The notes under the pieces are model-generated. The model ran no database searches. It worked only from the letters and a program-made list of their open reading frames with translations, and was not told where the DNA came from. The position numbers were made by a program, and so were the translations under genes. Of a stretch of 64,000 nucleotides of DNA, positions 24,693 to 37,261 are shown in pieces. Within the stretch, counting starts at the first letter, position 1. Every line of letters starts with the position of its first letter. The stretch lies in NCBI GenBank assembly GCA_003996215.1, contig QJPP01001735.1, positions 248,001-312,000 on the forward strand. Direction: 5' to 3'. Origin of the DNA: Jaltomata sinuosa. Its lineage: Eukaryota; Streptophyta; Magnoliopsida; Solanales; Solanaceae.

Positions 24693-24997
24693 ACCCCCTA
24701 TCTAGTGGAGTAAACCCTCACTCTGGAGTCCTGGCGCTGAGGGAAGCATTGGAGCAACATGCACAGAAGCCTTGGCACACCCCGCTATCGCACTCGTATG
24801 AGGCATCTCAGAATGAATGAACAACCGAAGTTTAGAAGTCAATAGAGCCAGGAACACATGAGGAGGAGCCAAGAAGATGAAACTTTTCCAAATAATGCCA
24901 TGTAGCCTCCCGCAGATAGGATACGGACGTCATCGTACCGATCCACGAGACTCTACTTAGACACTTGCTTCAGTACCATGACACCGGTGAACCTAAA

Positions 24998-25009
24998 GCT
25001 CTGATACAA
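24998..25009 (-). other. Element A primer-binding site (mutated)
   Basis: Complement reads TTGTATCAGAGC, one base from the TGGTATCAGAGC of elements B, C and D, and lies three bases inside the 5' LTR. Confidence 0.7.
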
Positions 25010-25012
25010 AGA

Positions 25013-28000
25013 TGTCACGACCCGATTTCTCAAGTCATGATGACACCTACAATCCCCCAGTAGGCGAACCAATTTCCGTAGCCCAGAACGGTTAGTAATG
25101 GGCTACTACCTAACCAAAACGCACCAGCAAGCAGAAATAAGTGAAAGCAAAACTCGAATATAAATACATAAATGAAACTACACTAACCCCAAGACTTGGT
25201 ATCAATAGTACAGAAGCTTCTAATAGGATACTAGTGCTAGTAGTAACAAAATACAACATAAATTGCCTCCGAAAGTACAAGGAGCAACAGTACAACAGAT
25301 GAGATGTAGACAAGCCCCGACCGTCAGTCGCTCACCCTAGTCTCAAAGATCCAAGAGCTGCACGAGTCTCCAACGTGATCAACGGCGAAAGCTTAGCTAA
25401 TATCTGCACAAAAAAGTGCAGAAGTGTAGTATGAGCACCAAAACCACGGGTACTCAGTAGGTATCATAGGCCGACTGAGCGCATATAAGATATAAAAGCA
25501 GTAAGTAACAGATAGCAAGAAAGCAGTCACTGAAGCCATAAGCAAGGCACAAGGAGCTAGCACAGATCATCCATAACCAAGAGCTTCAAGTAACACATGC
25601 TAGCACAGAGATACAATTACACAGAATCACAGTTGAAGGAAAGGAGAACGCACCTGGAGTCCTTGCACAACAATATAAGTAAGTAGAGAGAGAGTTGAGA
25701 AAATGGCGGTATACCGGTAACCTCAAGTTGAAGGAAAAGACGGAGAGTAGTCTAACATACTCAAAATGGAATCAACCAGTATAAGGAAATCATAACACCA
25801 ATCCAATCATATGATAGCATAACCAGGGAATTACCTCACAAGTACAACCCTAGGATGAAATAACTAGGCCATAATAACTGAGAGATACCACTCAACTTCC
25901 CACAAGAATAGAACCAGAGTCTCACACTCTGCTCAGAAGGCCACACAAAGGTGCCTCAATAAGATAGGACTCCAAAGCCCTCTCAATAATCAAAAATCCA
26001 ACAACCAAAGCCTCAACAGGCTAGCCATCACTAATCTTTCAAGAACCGGGTGCCAAGACAAGCTCTAAATAAAGACAGGAGTAAATATAGTCTACCTATA
26101 GTCCCAACGGCTGCCCATACAACTGAGGAACACAATCAAGTTAAAGCAAACCCTCTGGCATCCCATACTACCGGAGCGTACACTGAACACACAGCAAACA
26201 AGGGTGGAATCTAATGCATGATATGATATGATATGATGTGTGAAATAGAACCTCTGTATGTACCTCCTTCGGTGCCAATCGGGCCCAGCAGTCATGTTCC
26301 ATGGAAGGACTCAACCTGTATACTTCTACTCCACCGTATACCCTTCCCTCCGGCGCACGCAGCCCGATGCCCCAGGCCCAGAGCGGCAAGGTCCATGGGG
26401 GTCCCCGACCCCATAGTAAAACTCAGTATCAAGATATGTCATCCGGAAGCAAGTTCGGGATCAAGATAGAGACCCAGTCTCAAATATGCATGCCCAGACC
26501 CTGTCCAGGACTAAAGTAGTAGAAAATGCCTCAAAAACACCTCCAAGGGTGCCCGGGCGTAACCAAGTCTAAAACTGTAGTAAATCACGTCTAGTGCTCC
26601 GCCCCACAAAGACTAGTATCAGTAATAAAATCAAGTCTGGTGCTCTGCCCCGCAGAGACTAGTATCTGTAATAAAATCAAGTCTGGTGCTCTGCCCTGCA
26701 GAGACTAGTACCAGTAAAATCAGTGCGAAAACATCCAAAAATCCCCCTTTCTATCATCAACAGTACCAAAAAAGAGGCCCCCAGGGCCATCCAGATTTAG
26801 GAAAACTGTCAGTAGTGGCTCGCAGCCAAAACTATAGTAAAACATGCAGGGGAAAACCTTTTTCATTGATGATATGCTCGCACACAAATATCAAAGTAGC
26901 CCAACGGCTCACAATAACTCCTATTAGCCCTGCACAGGCCCAACAGCTACTCAGTAGACATAACCAGCCTAAAAGGATCATCTCTATGTCCGGGTCTCGT
27001 GGACATTCCCCAAATAACCCACCATCTATGTTCCAGAGTCCATACAAGGCCACACAGGACCATAAAGGTAATATATAATACTACGCGAATACTACAAACA
27101 ACGTATGAAATAGATGGATGAAAGGCGGACAAGGTCTGGGGTACCAACCTGTAACAACCGATCCAAGGATACTAATTAATGCAGTTATAGCCTATATACG
27201 CAGAGTCTAGATAGGGGAAAACCATAACCTACCTATCATCCGATGACTAGCTGCGGGAACGGTGTCGTCCAGACTCGAACTGCTCTGGGAAGCTCCAAAT
27301 CACAAAAGAATACTTTTAACTAAAACACCAAAGGCGTCTCTATGAAGTCTGACCAACCAAGGTAATGGAACAATTGCTAGAATCGACAAGGCTGCAAGAA
27401 CGAGCCATAGCCATTTGATAAGGTGTTAATGTCACACTCGCGACCAGCCAACTCCAAAACATAAAATGAGGCCAATAAAAATAAGAAATGGTAGATAAAT
27501 CCAACAATAATATGTTAACCACATCTCAAAGGAGCGACGAGCTCCCGAGGCACTATTTCAAGGCGTACTTCACGTTTGTCCAATCCAATCACTATCGTAT
27601 GTGATCCCAAAAAGAATCGCACAATTTTCCATTCCCTCCAGCACCTTACCACAACCAGAACACCACAACAATAACCAAACATAACAAGATAAAGGGGTTG
27701 TCCAAAGCCACAAATCCAAAATACCACTTCGTGGCTCAGAAATCCATAAAATAATACTAGAACATATAATAACGAAGGAGGGTCGTAGGGTAGAGATTTC
27801 CTTGACAAAAATATTCAATATCCGAAGATTCACAACCTGCCTCCTTGCAGGAACAACAAACATATCCAAATCCAACAAGAAACTACTACGAGTTATCGAA
27901 AAATACAACTTTTCGTGACTAGAAGCTTAGAATCTTGATTCAACAAATAGATAAGTGTATGGGATCCATACCTCACCAATATAACTCCGTAGCTACTGCC

Positions 28001-28912
28001 AAATACTCAAAAATCACCTGCTAGATTTCTGCATCAACACCCACGAAGATACGCCATGAAATCGACGGGGAAAACAATACCAAAATGACGAGTTCGCGAC
28101 GTAGAGCAACTTCCGTTAAACTTCCGAATTGAAAGGATCAAAGTCCATGGATTATTTAGGGACTTTACCTCTGATTTTCAGTGCATTTTGGGTGAAAATA
28201 ATGAGTTAAAATGAAGGAGAAATCAGATTTTATAAGCTGAACCGACTTAGGACGTGGCCCCCACTTTGACGTGCCTGCTTGTGCAGTTTTACAAAAATGT
28301 GAATATCTCTCTATTCTGAAGTTGTATGGACAAATAGTTTAGTGCATTGGAAACTAGACTCGTAGACCTTCTATTTGGCATATTGCGGGACCACTAACTC
28401 TTTATAGATAGGAAGAAACACCTCAAGACATTTAACCCAAATTTGAAAAGAATTTCTTAAAGGAATTTACAATAACTTTTTCCGACTTTTGTTTCGCAAC
28501 TTGCTTGACTTCAAAACTTAGCATACGACCATTTTTCCATTACAATACCTCATAACACATCCTTCTTAGTATATTAGACACTATTAGTCTTACCCCAAAG
28601 TCACGGTTACTTTAAACCTTCCAAACGGGCGAGGTGTTACACGAGGCATTTCTTTAACTCAAACTTTTGAGTAAGGGATTCCTTTGACCTAGAACCTTGG
28701 TTTAATTCTTTGATATTACCAAGAATGTTGTCGGAAGTTAATGATTTCCAAAGTTGAAGCTCTAAAATGAGGAACGGCCATAAAGACCAAACAAACGGTC
28801 CGAGCACCGAACTACCGGTCCCGACAAGCCATAAATAACTTGGGCCGCTACAAGTAAGCTCTAATGGTACAAGAAAGGAGAAAACGTGTAAATGACCGGA
28901 TGGGTCATTACA
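25013..28912 (-). repeat. Element A 5' LTR
   Basis: 3900 bp, TGTCACGACCCG to GGGTCATTACA on the + strand. It has the 46-bp hairpin repeat at 26582-26718, an ATGAT run at 26218-26237 and a TATA-like box near 28226-28235. Open frames inside it recur in all four LTRs of this family and reflect LTR identity, not genes. Confidence 0.85.
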
Positions 28913-28917
28913 GATAT
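28913..28917. repeat. Target duplication GATAT, right of element A
   Basis: Exact copy of 17731-17735. It directly abuts the TTACA end of the A 5' LTR. Confidence 0.85.
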
Positions 28918-29081
28918 TTTTGGAGATTCTGGTTGTGAATGTTAAGTGGAGGCATCATCCAGTCAAGGAGGCTACTTGGGAGACCGAAAAAGAAATGGAA
29001 GCCCTATATCCGTAGTTGTTCAAGTCTCCAGGTACCTCCTTCTTCTTGACTTTCGAGGACAAAATTCTTTTTAATAATGGA
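28918..29081 (+). pseudogene. Element C polyprotein tail and 3' LTR junction
   Basis: Resumes the integrase ORF of element C after element A. The frame reads VVNVKWRHHPVKEATWETEK and then MEALYP, the standard end of Gypsy polyproteins of this group (VKVLWRNQSVEEATWE type). It follows LSRDI, which lies before the insertion. After the frame ends, TTTCGAGGACAAAATT precedes the 3' LTR. The same GAGGACAAAATT motif stands before the 3' LTR of element D, so it is a conserved part of the plus-strand priming region. Confidence 0.75.
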
Positions 29082-32000
29082 TGTTATGATGACCCTTCCA
29101 ATCATTGTCGCATTTATGCCTTCTTTGTACTATTAGAGCCTTTCTGTAGAAGTCCCAAGTCATTTATGACTTGTTGGGACCGGTGGTTCGGTGCTCTGGT
29201 CGTTCGTTTGGTCATTTTGGCCATTTGCCTATTTTAGTGCTTAAACTTAGGAATTGATTGACTTTAGTCAACATGCATATCTAACATTTTTGGAATTGAA
29301 TTCTAACAGTACCGCTAGCTCCGGAGCATTGAGTTTGGTTTAGTTGGACCTTTAGTTGAGGCCTGAGAACTTCCGATGTGGGTTTTGTGTTCCTTTCCTT
29401 ATTTTAAGGCTATTTGGAGTTGAAAGTGTAACTTTGGTCAGATTTCGATGATCAGAGCGTCATATTAAAAATCCGAATATTCCATCAGCTCTGGAATGAT
29501 GAGTTTGGGTTAATAGATGGTTGGTTCGGGTCCCGGGTGAGCCGAGCTCATTTCAAATGTTTGGTTTCTTGTTGGTTAGTGTTGACTTGGGTCAACATTT
29601 CTCTGAAATAGCCTCGTATGGAAGTTTCATTGATTCCGTTGAGTCCAAATTGTCGTTTCCACTCTATTAGAATTATTAATTTTTGAGTATCAATTTCCAA
29701 TTATGGCCGGAATTCCCCGTAGAGTTTTTAAAAAGTTGCAGATTTTATTGCAGGTCAGGCCTTCAGCGCAATCACGCCTAGTACTGCACGATTGCGCGTC
29801 AGCGCCTGCTGACGAACAACACGATAGCGCCCTTCTGGCGCGATGGCACCTTGGCTCCTGGCTTACTTTAGCGCGTTGGCGCTGACAAATTTTCCAGCAG
29901 TATAAATTCTTGGTCTTTCATTTTTCAGCTCTATTTATTGTTTCCTCCCAAATCTAAACAGTTCCTAGACTTGGGGAAATCTATTGTTCATCAAAAATTC
30001 GTGCTCCCTCCATAGTTTGTAAGTTCTTCTTCCCCAAGCTCACTCTTCTTCTTTTGGTTAACAACCACCACTGTTGGGAATTTTCAAAAGTTTGGAAATC
30101 CTTGTAGATTCTATTTTCTTGGTCTTGCATGGTCGTGGGTTCATGGAACTCACTGCTTTGGCATAAATTCTCTCGTTGTGCTAAGTAATTCCTGCTGTAT
30201 TTCCAATTTATGTTCTTAAATTCCATCTTTAAATCTTCATTTATGTGGGCTGTTTTTTGTGCCTTCTCCTTTGCCAAAATTTCACAATTTTTGAGCATGT
30301 TTTCTTGGTAATGTTGTGGTCATCGTGCTACTTTCCATTTTTGGTTTTGAGTTAAGGGCCCCGCAGGCCCGTGTTTGGTTCGAATTTCAACCCGGCTATT
30401 ATTATAGAAATATGGGTATCGTTATTCTCATTTTAATGTGTTATTTATGATTTTGATGCTTCTCAAAGCGATTCAGGCTTGGATATTGTTATCCCAGTAG
30501 GTTGTCATTGAAAGACAGGTAGGTTACGGTCTATCCCTTCTAGACTTCCCATATATAGGATAAAATTGAACTAATTGACATCCTTGGGTTGGGTTTACTA
30601 GCTTGGCACCACAGACCGTGACCGCTTCTTCTTGTCTGACTCATTTCTTTCCTCCTTTGTTTTTAGTATTTGTTATAGGTGACGTCATTACTCTTGTGGT
30701 CCTGTGTGGCCTCGTATTGACTCTGGAACATAAATGGTGGGTTACATAGAAATGTTTGTGAGTCCCGAACATTATTATTATTTTATAGAGCTGACTATCT
30801 GTGTTGTAGAATGATTGGAGCCTGTGCAGGGCCGATAGTATGAATGTGAGCCGTTGGGCTATTGTTTGTTCTTGATCATACCATTTATCATGCATATTAA
30901 GGGATTTCAATCTGTTTTTACTATGATTTGTTCTTCGGGCCTATCTTATATGTTTTTCTTAATCTTGCATGGCCTCGGGGGCTCATTTTCGGTAAAAATG
31001 ATTATAAAATGGTTTGGTACTATTTCAATGGATCTTCTTGGGGTAAGAAAAGTTAAAAGAAAGATTTATCACAGTTTCCTACTTATCCTAGACCCAGCTG
31101 GGTCGAGGTGCTAGACTTTCTTTGTTATTAATGGGAAATCATATTAGACTCGGTAAGGCCGAGCACTGTACTTGATTACTACTGTTTTAGACCCAGATAC
31201 GCCCGGACACTCTTGGAAGGGGTTTTTGAGGCACATTTCACTGTTTTAGACCTTGATAGAGTCTGGGCATGCATATTCGAGTTTTGGTTACACTTTGGGT
31301 CCGGATTCACTTTAGGTGATGTTTTCGAGATTAAGATTTAGTATGTGGTCAGGGACCTCCATGGACTTTGCCGATTCGGACCAGGGGTTATGTGTTTAGT
31401 GTGCCGGAGAAAGGGTATATAGTGGAGTTGAGGTATACGGGCCGTGTCCTTCCATGGGACCTACCTGCTCGGCCCTTAGGCGCCGGAGCAGGTACATACA
31501 TGGTTACTATTCCACCCAGTTTTCATCATGAATCATACCATTCATTTGTGTGAGGTTTCACCCTTGTTTGTTGTTTGCTGAGTGTACGCTCTAGTAGTTT
31601 GGGATGCCAGAGGGTTTGTCTTCACTTGATTGTTTTCCTCGAGGTATGGGCGCCCGTTGAGACTGTAGGTAGACTCTTTTTACTCTATCACGATACTATT
31701 CCCTGTCATGGTTGTATATGAGATTGGATATTGAGAGATTGTTAGTTCTTGAATTAAGATTTGTATGCTTAGTTGGGTTATTCAATCTTGTTTCCGAGCA
31801 TTACTATATTTACTCTTCTTCTCCCTTCCCGTTGTACTTGAGGTTACCGGTATACCGCCCACTTCTAAACTTCTTATATATACTGTTATTGCAAAGACAC
31901 CAGGTGTGTCTTTTATTACTTACACCTGTGCCTATTGTGTATATAATCTACTTGCTAGACCTGTATGTTCTATTCTGCTGTCTTTCCTCTGGGCTAGTTT

Positions 32001-32573
32001 CTGTGTAATTCTTCGTCGTTTCCTTGACTATTTGCTTTTACTCTGCTTTTTATTGCTCTTTTATCTTATATGTGTCCAGTCGGCCTATGATACTTACTGG
32101 GTGCCTTATGATTTGCATTTACTACACTCTGCCTCTTCTGGTGCAGATCCTAGTGTGGGCCTTTGCCGCTAGCTCATGGATATCTCGTGCGGAGGAGACT
32201 TTTTGACATTTCAGACTGGGGGTGAGCTCTTTGCTACCGGTGCTTAGTTTTAGTTTATCTTTTGTATTATGTACTCCCTTACTACTCGGAGACATTTTTA
32301 TATATCATTTTGGATCCTTTGTACTCCTTATATGTAGTTTCGACCCTATACTAGGATACCAGGTTTTGGGGTTTGGTTTAGCTTCTGCATATATGTATGC
32401 ATATATCATCATGTTGCTTATTTCTTCATCTTGTTCCCTAGCTTCCGCTATTTGTACTGTTCTTCTGCTTAACTGTTAGATAGTAGTTCATTACTAATTG
32501 TTCCGAGCTACGGGGATTGGTTCGCCTACTGGGGTTGTAGGTGCCATCATGACCAAGAAATTGGGTCGTGACA
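29082..32573 (+). repeat. Element C 3' LTR
   Basis: About 3492 bp. The start is either TGTTATGATGACCC (29082) or TGATGACCC (29087); the end is GGGTCGTGACA. It has a TATA-like box at 29900-29907 and the CpG-rich patch at 29760-29890. It retains about 80 bases lost from the 5' LTR. Confidence 0.8.
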
Positions 32574-33679
32574 ATATACATTGAAGAAGGCACCATTTGC
32601 TGGCATATCAAACATGTCGATCAATACCATAAAATCACTTGAATCAATTTATCACATAAGCATCCAGAAATTTGGTACTACTAAATACTAACCAAAGCAC
32701 TCATGGCACCAACTTTCTAACTACAAGAACTTGTAAAAGTCATTTAACTGGCAATATGAAATTTGGCAACAAGGACAACATTAAGGAAATGGAAGTTCAC
32801 AATTGTTGAACCCATACTGTGTACACACCATTATGAGAGCTAAACCTTCACTAAAGGATTAAGTGCCTTACGTTAAAAATAAATAAGGAATTTTGAGAAT
32901 ACTTTATCAATCTACCTCTTTTTTGAAACTTACTTCATCAATCTACCTCTTGTGAGTAGACTTCTATTTGTCTGCGATTAGTCTTTTAGAAAAGGAAAAT
33001 GAAACTAATAATTGTTAGTACTCCATTTTAACCGGGTTATATTAGAGTATAACATATAATTAATTTTACGGTTTAAACTATTACAACTTGAAGAAAAAGA
33101 TAATTGAGATCTAGAGTAAACAAGCATGTTCATCTACAAGATACAACATATTTGATAAACACCGTGTACATGAAAATGCACCAGCACAATAATATACAAG
33201 AAGTTTTCACCAAATCAACATCAAATAATCCTTTACATATTTTCTTACCCTTATTTAATGATTGAAATGGCTTTCACACCATTCGACATAAAGATTATAT
33301 CCAATTCTCATTTTATTACTTACCACAATACATGTAGATTTTCCTACGTGAATTTTGGTTAAAATACTCATTTTAAGCTAATAACACGATATAAAGAATC
33401 TTTGCACATAGTAATAAAATACCAAACAATATAAAGGAATAAAAATAGATAGACTCATTTTTTATTAAACCTTCATTTGAAGTATTGAAATGGAATCAAA
33501 ATCTGTTATGGAAAAAAATGGTTTACAATGATTTGTCATAAATGCGAAGAGAATCAATGATAGAGTAGCCAAGCACAAGACGTTAAGGTAATATCCCACA
33601 AAAATAAGTTCTAAAATCTTAAGAAATCATAAGCCTACAAAAAGTAAAGAACAGACACGAGCATAGAAATTTTAAAATA
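32574..33679. other. CACTA interior, AT-rich and noncoding
   Basis: Starts with the ATATA duplication of element C, then continues the CACTA interior. It is strongly AT-rich with no recognisable coding domain. Confidence 0.45.
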
Positions 33680-34303
33680 GAGAAGCAAGAATAATAATAC
33701 ATACCTAATAGATGATAATAATAATTATAAAACACTCATATTATATATCCTTAAACAACTTAACAACGATATTAGGAGAAAAATCTACGATATTTTAGTT
33801 ACTTTTGAGATAATAGAAATAATAGAACAAAGATGGATAGAACTAATTATACCAGATGATATAGATAACTTAGATTTATACGAACTAAATTTATATTCAG
33901 ATCAATAAATAATGGACTCAACTACAAAAATGGATGAATCTACCCATGACTTAAAAATAATAAATAACCCCTCAAAATACCAAATATTCTTTAAAGATAA
34001 AATATTAATCACTATCATTAAAACAGTTAATCTTAACAAAGATTTACAACAAATTATACTTGATAAAATTATTAATTCTACAGAAGATTTTTGGCCATAC
34101 GAATCAGATATATATCCAGATATAAACCCAAATTAAAAATAATGAATAAAAATACTTTCGCACACATACCGCGCACAGGGACTCCCAAGATCGAGAGCAT
34201 ATCTGAAATAAGAAACACAATTACAGCAGTGACGAGGATAAAACAACGAGAGAGAACTGAAGCACAAATTTATAGTATTGTGATTAAAGCAAAGACAATG
34301 GTG
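33680..34303 (+). pseudogene. Compact AT-rich cluster of three small ORFs, origin unknown
   Basis: Three frames follow each other almost without spacers. The first (about 33681-33908) is open to NLDLYELNLYSDQ. The second (ATG at 33912, 74 codons) starts MDSTTKMDESTHDL. The third (ATG at 34142) starts MNKNTFAHIPRTG and continues through IESISEIRNTITAV and QRERTEAQIYSIVI until the solo LTR interrupts it at 34309. Tight spacing, AT richness and charged helical composition differ from the neighbouring noncoding DNA. I do not recognise the proteins. Possibilities are a fragment of a plant pararetrovirus-like genome, a gene fragment captured by the CACTA, or CACTA-encoded ORFs. Confidence 0.35.
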
Positions 34304-34308
34304 ACATC
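34304..34308. repeat. Target duplication ACATC, left of solo LTR
   Basis: ACATC is repeated exactly at 37257-37261. Confidence 0.85.
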
Positions 34309-37256
34309 TGTACTGACCCTCTTGGTCATTTTCCGTTTTCCGTGCTTTTTCTGCATTTTGAGCTTTTCCTCAGTGGCTACAGGTCATTTATGACTTGCCG
34401 GGACTAACGGCTCGGTGCCCGGGCCGTTCGTTAGGTCGTTACGACTATTTCCCTGTTTTAGAACTTGAACTTTGAAAATCCTTGACTTCGGTCAACTTTC
34501 TTGGTAAACGTGCTCGGAATCGAATTTTGAAAATTCCATTGGCTCCAGAACGGGGATTTTGGTCTAGTAGGACCATTGGTCTGGGTCTGAGTGCTTTCGG
34601 TTTGGTTTTGGGTTGCTCTCTGTGTTTTCAAGCCAGTTTGGCCGGTAGGGTTGACCTTGGTCAACATTCGGAGAAGACGGCATTGAATGGAAATTCCGTT
34701 AGCGCCATTAGCTCTGAAATGTCAACTTTGGGCTAGAGGGACCTTGGGTTTGGGTCCCGGGACTTTCGGACTTGTTTTGGGGTTTTGAGTTCCGAGTCAG
34801 TTTTGGGCACGAGGGCACTTTTCATTAAAACGATCTCCGTTGAGAGTCTTTTCCATTCCATTGAGTTTGGAATGTTGTTTCTGGTAGGGTAGCATGGTTG
34901 GTTTGTGTTCACGGGGTTTTGAATGAATCCCGAAGTTCCGTCGAATGAAATTTTTGCCTTGGTGAATTGCTTGTTGCTGCAATAAAGTTGCAGACCATTA
35001 TGGTCTTCGCGATCGCGAGGTGTCCATCGCGTTCGTGATGGTCTAATTTCTTGACCATCGCGATTGTGAAGGTTGCTCTTCGCGTTCGTGATGAAGCCGG
35101 CAGGGGCCTGCTTTACGTGATTGTGTGGCTGGCTTGTCGCGATCGCGATGGTCTGGCTCGCTCTTTTTCGCGAATGCGGAGGTCCTGTCGTGATCGCGAT
35201 AAAGGATCCCAGACAGCTATTTAAGCTGTCCACTTCGTTTTCCCCTTCAACATTTCAAAATTTCTCCATTGTTAAGCATTCAAGCTCTGGTTCCAGCTCC
35301 TTATCTCAGCATACTCCATGTGGCAAGTCCCCCTCTGTCCCTCTTCTTTTTGTCGTTGTTATTCTCGTTAAATCCCATTAATTGTCCATTAATTCCTTGT
35401 TAAATCCTTTAAATTAGTAGCACTTCAGGGCTGTTTTAATCCCCGAAATAAACTCCGTTCGCGCTCAAATCTTGGGCATGGGTTCATTAACCCATTGCGG
35501 ATATAATTGCTATTTTTATTTTCTGTTTTATTGTGCGGGCCCCGAGGGTTATTTTTCTGACCTAATTTTCAACTCAATTTTTCATATATCAATATGGATG
35601 TCGTTCTTCTCATATTGACACCTATTTTATATTTTTGAAAGCATGGCAACTTTCTGAGGCTGTTCGAAAGAGGAAGGCACACGAGTGACAGTTCGTGTTG
35701 TAGTTCGGCCCCGTGGTAGGTTATAATTTACTTCTAGACTGAGTTTAGTTAGATTTTATATATCATATGTTGCTTGAACATTAGTTTTGACTTTAGGTGG
35801 TATTAGCTTAAATCTTGTGATTTATATTATTACGGCCTTTTCGAATCATTGATTAGAATTTACTTATGCTATCCTTAATCTACGAGCCCATAGTATTGTT
35901 ATGCCTAGCGTAGAATCCTTATTATTCTTTTAGGATATTTTAGAGGTAGAGTAGATGCTCGTAGTGGTCTCCATATTATTTTCTTCTATTTTTCGCTTTA
36001 ATTATTGGTTGTGTGTAACTGTGGGCCCGAGGCGATAGCTTGGATTTGGATAGAGTTTCCAGGTCATTTGTCTTGTTTTGGAGGGTATTTTGCCCTGTTT
36101 TTCCTTGTGGTGTGATACTTCCTTTTATTATGGATGTTTCATGCTCATACTGCATTGCATATTATTGATACAAAAAAGGAAGATTTTCGAGGTTTTTGAA
36201 TTTAAAACTGGAAATTTACTATGGATACTGTGGTTCTTGGATATTTGAAGAGTTATACTGAGTTTAGTACTGATTTTGAAAAGGAAAGGAAAAGTACTAC
36301 TTTTATGACGGTCCAAGGAATATACCCATACCTTTTCTCCACTATTTCATATATGCATACTCATAGTCCGATGCGGTATTTCAGACACCCGATGCATTAT
36401 TTCGGGCCTTATTTTCATTCATATATACATATACTTATAGTCCTATGCAGTATTTCGGACCCCCGATACGTTATTCTGGGTTTTTACTTCCTATATACAC
36501 ACATACATATATATGCATAGTCCGACGCGGTATTCCGGGCGTCCGATGCGGTATTCTGAGTTTATACTATTATGCATTCATACATCACATCATATCTCAT
36601 AGAATTGCATCGACTTGGGTGTACTTGGACTGTCGGTTGTTTTCTTTGATTTTATTATTATTGCCCTCTTATTTGTTAGGATATTTCTGTTTTCAGTCTT
36701 ATAACTAGATTTAGGTGGATCCATGTATTTTGTGTACATTCCTATAAATTATTTTATATATTATCTTTATGTGCTCGGCCGACCTATGTTGACTACTGGG
36801 TACCTGTTGTCTTGGTACACATACTACACTCTGCATCTTTTTCTAATGCAACACCTAGTATGAGCCACCCTCACTGACCCTCTTGTCGTTCGAGGCCTGT
36901 TGCAGTTCGGATCGCAGTGAGCACCAAGAACTTTTGGAGACTTTATATTCTGTCTATATTGTTATATTTTTGATAGATAGTTTGTCTTATAACTACTCTT
37001 TGCTTAGTCTCTCTAGTACTAGTGACACGAGGTCCAGATAGGTTCTCGTGTTGTTTGTGTATTTCGGTCACTTTAGGGTCATCTTTTGTATATTTTGTAC
37101 GTTGGTATGTATATATGCTATTGGCCTTGTCTTTTTATTTATATCTTTCGCTTTTCCTTAGTTTAATTATTATTATTATCTTCCGCATTATTGAATTTTG
37201 GCTTGTCTACTGGAGGTTATGTAGACACCATCATGGCTCGGTTTCAGGTCATCACA
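34309..37256 (+). mobile_element. Solo LTR of a long-LTR Gypsy element
   Basis: 2948 bp, TGTACTGACCCTC to GGTCATCACA, flanked by a perfect ACATC duplication, with no internal region. Such single LTRs arise by recombination between the two LTRs of one element. It contains a CpG-rich patch with alternating CGCGATCGCGA and CGCGTTCGTGATG motifs (about 34990-35205), a TATA-like TATTTAAG at 35218-35225, and at 36365-36560 repeated TCCGATGCGGTATTTCGG-type units. Its body is close to the LTRs of element D (for example GGCACACGAGTGAC near 35676), so it belongs to the D family or a near relative. The long frames inside it are not genes. Confidence 0.85.
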
Positions 37257-37261
37257 ACATC
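37257..37261. repeat. Target duplication ACATC, right of solo LTR
   Basis: Exact copy of 34304-34308. Confidence 0.85.

Larger units (their letters stand above)
21627..25012 (-). other. Element A interior
   Basis: About 3.4 kb. Reading in element direction: primer site, leader, gag fragment (24830-24243), then decayed sequence matching the interior of B, an RNase H/integrase linker trace (about 23125-22934) and an integrase trace (22390-22073). No protease, RT or complete integrase core is readable. The order and the lesions are shared with element B, so they were inherited from a common defective ancestor. Confidence 0.65.
17736..28912 (-). mobile_element. Element A: non-autonomous long-LTR retrotransposon inserted in element C
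   Basis: LTR element in - orientation within the integrase gene of C. Its 5' LTR is 25013-28912, its interior 21627-25012 and its 3' LTR 17736-21626, with a perfect GATAT target duplication. The ends read TGTAATGACCC and GGTCGTGACA in element orientation, like element B (40935-52141), its same-family copy. The 3.4 kb interior keeps a gag zinc-knuckle segment and decayed RNase H/integrase traces, and no RT is found. The LTRs are much more alike than those of C, so A is younger than its host. Best described as a LARD-like derivative of a Gypsy element. Confidence 0.85.
8838..32573 (+). mobile_element. Element C: Ty3/Gypsy LTR retrotransposon (Del/Tekay-like), interrupted by element A
   Basis: Long-LTR Ty3/Gypsy element in + orientation. 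The 5' LTR is 8838-12349 and starts TGTGATGACCC; the 3' LTR is 29082-32573 and ends GTCGTGACA. ATATA at 8833-8837 and at 32574-32578 is a perfect 5-bp target duplication. The primer site TGGTATCAGAGC follows the 5' LTR. The order gag, protease, RT, RNase H, integrase places it in Ty3/Gypsy. The long LTRs and Met-tRNA primer site suggest the Del/Tekay lineage, but I could not confirm a chromodomain. Element A splits the last part of the integrase ORF at 17736. The two LTRs differ by many substitutions and an indel of about 80 bp, so the insertion is old. Confidence 0.85.

Noticed and set aside
17449..29015. A chromodomain at the C-terminus of the element C integrase
   Set aside because: The tail (KWRHHPVKEATWE) fits the general Gypsy polyprotein end, but the aromatic-cage pattern could not be traced with confidence by eye.
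29703..29885. 60-codon Arg/Ala-rich frame
   Set aside because: It falls in the CpG-rich repeat patch of the C 3' LTR and has no counterpart in the 5' LTR frame.
34733..35233. 166-codon frame on the - strand
   Set aside because: It lies inside the solo LTR across the CpG-rich repeat patch, which lowers stop frequency. It has no recognisable domain.
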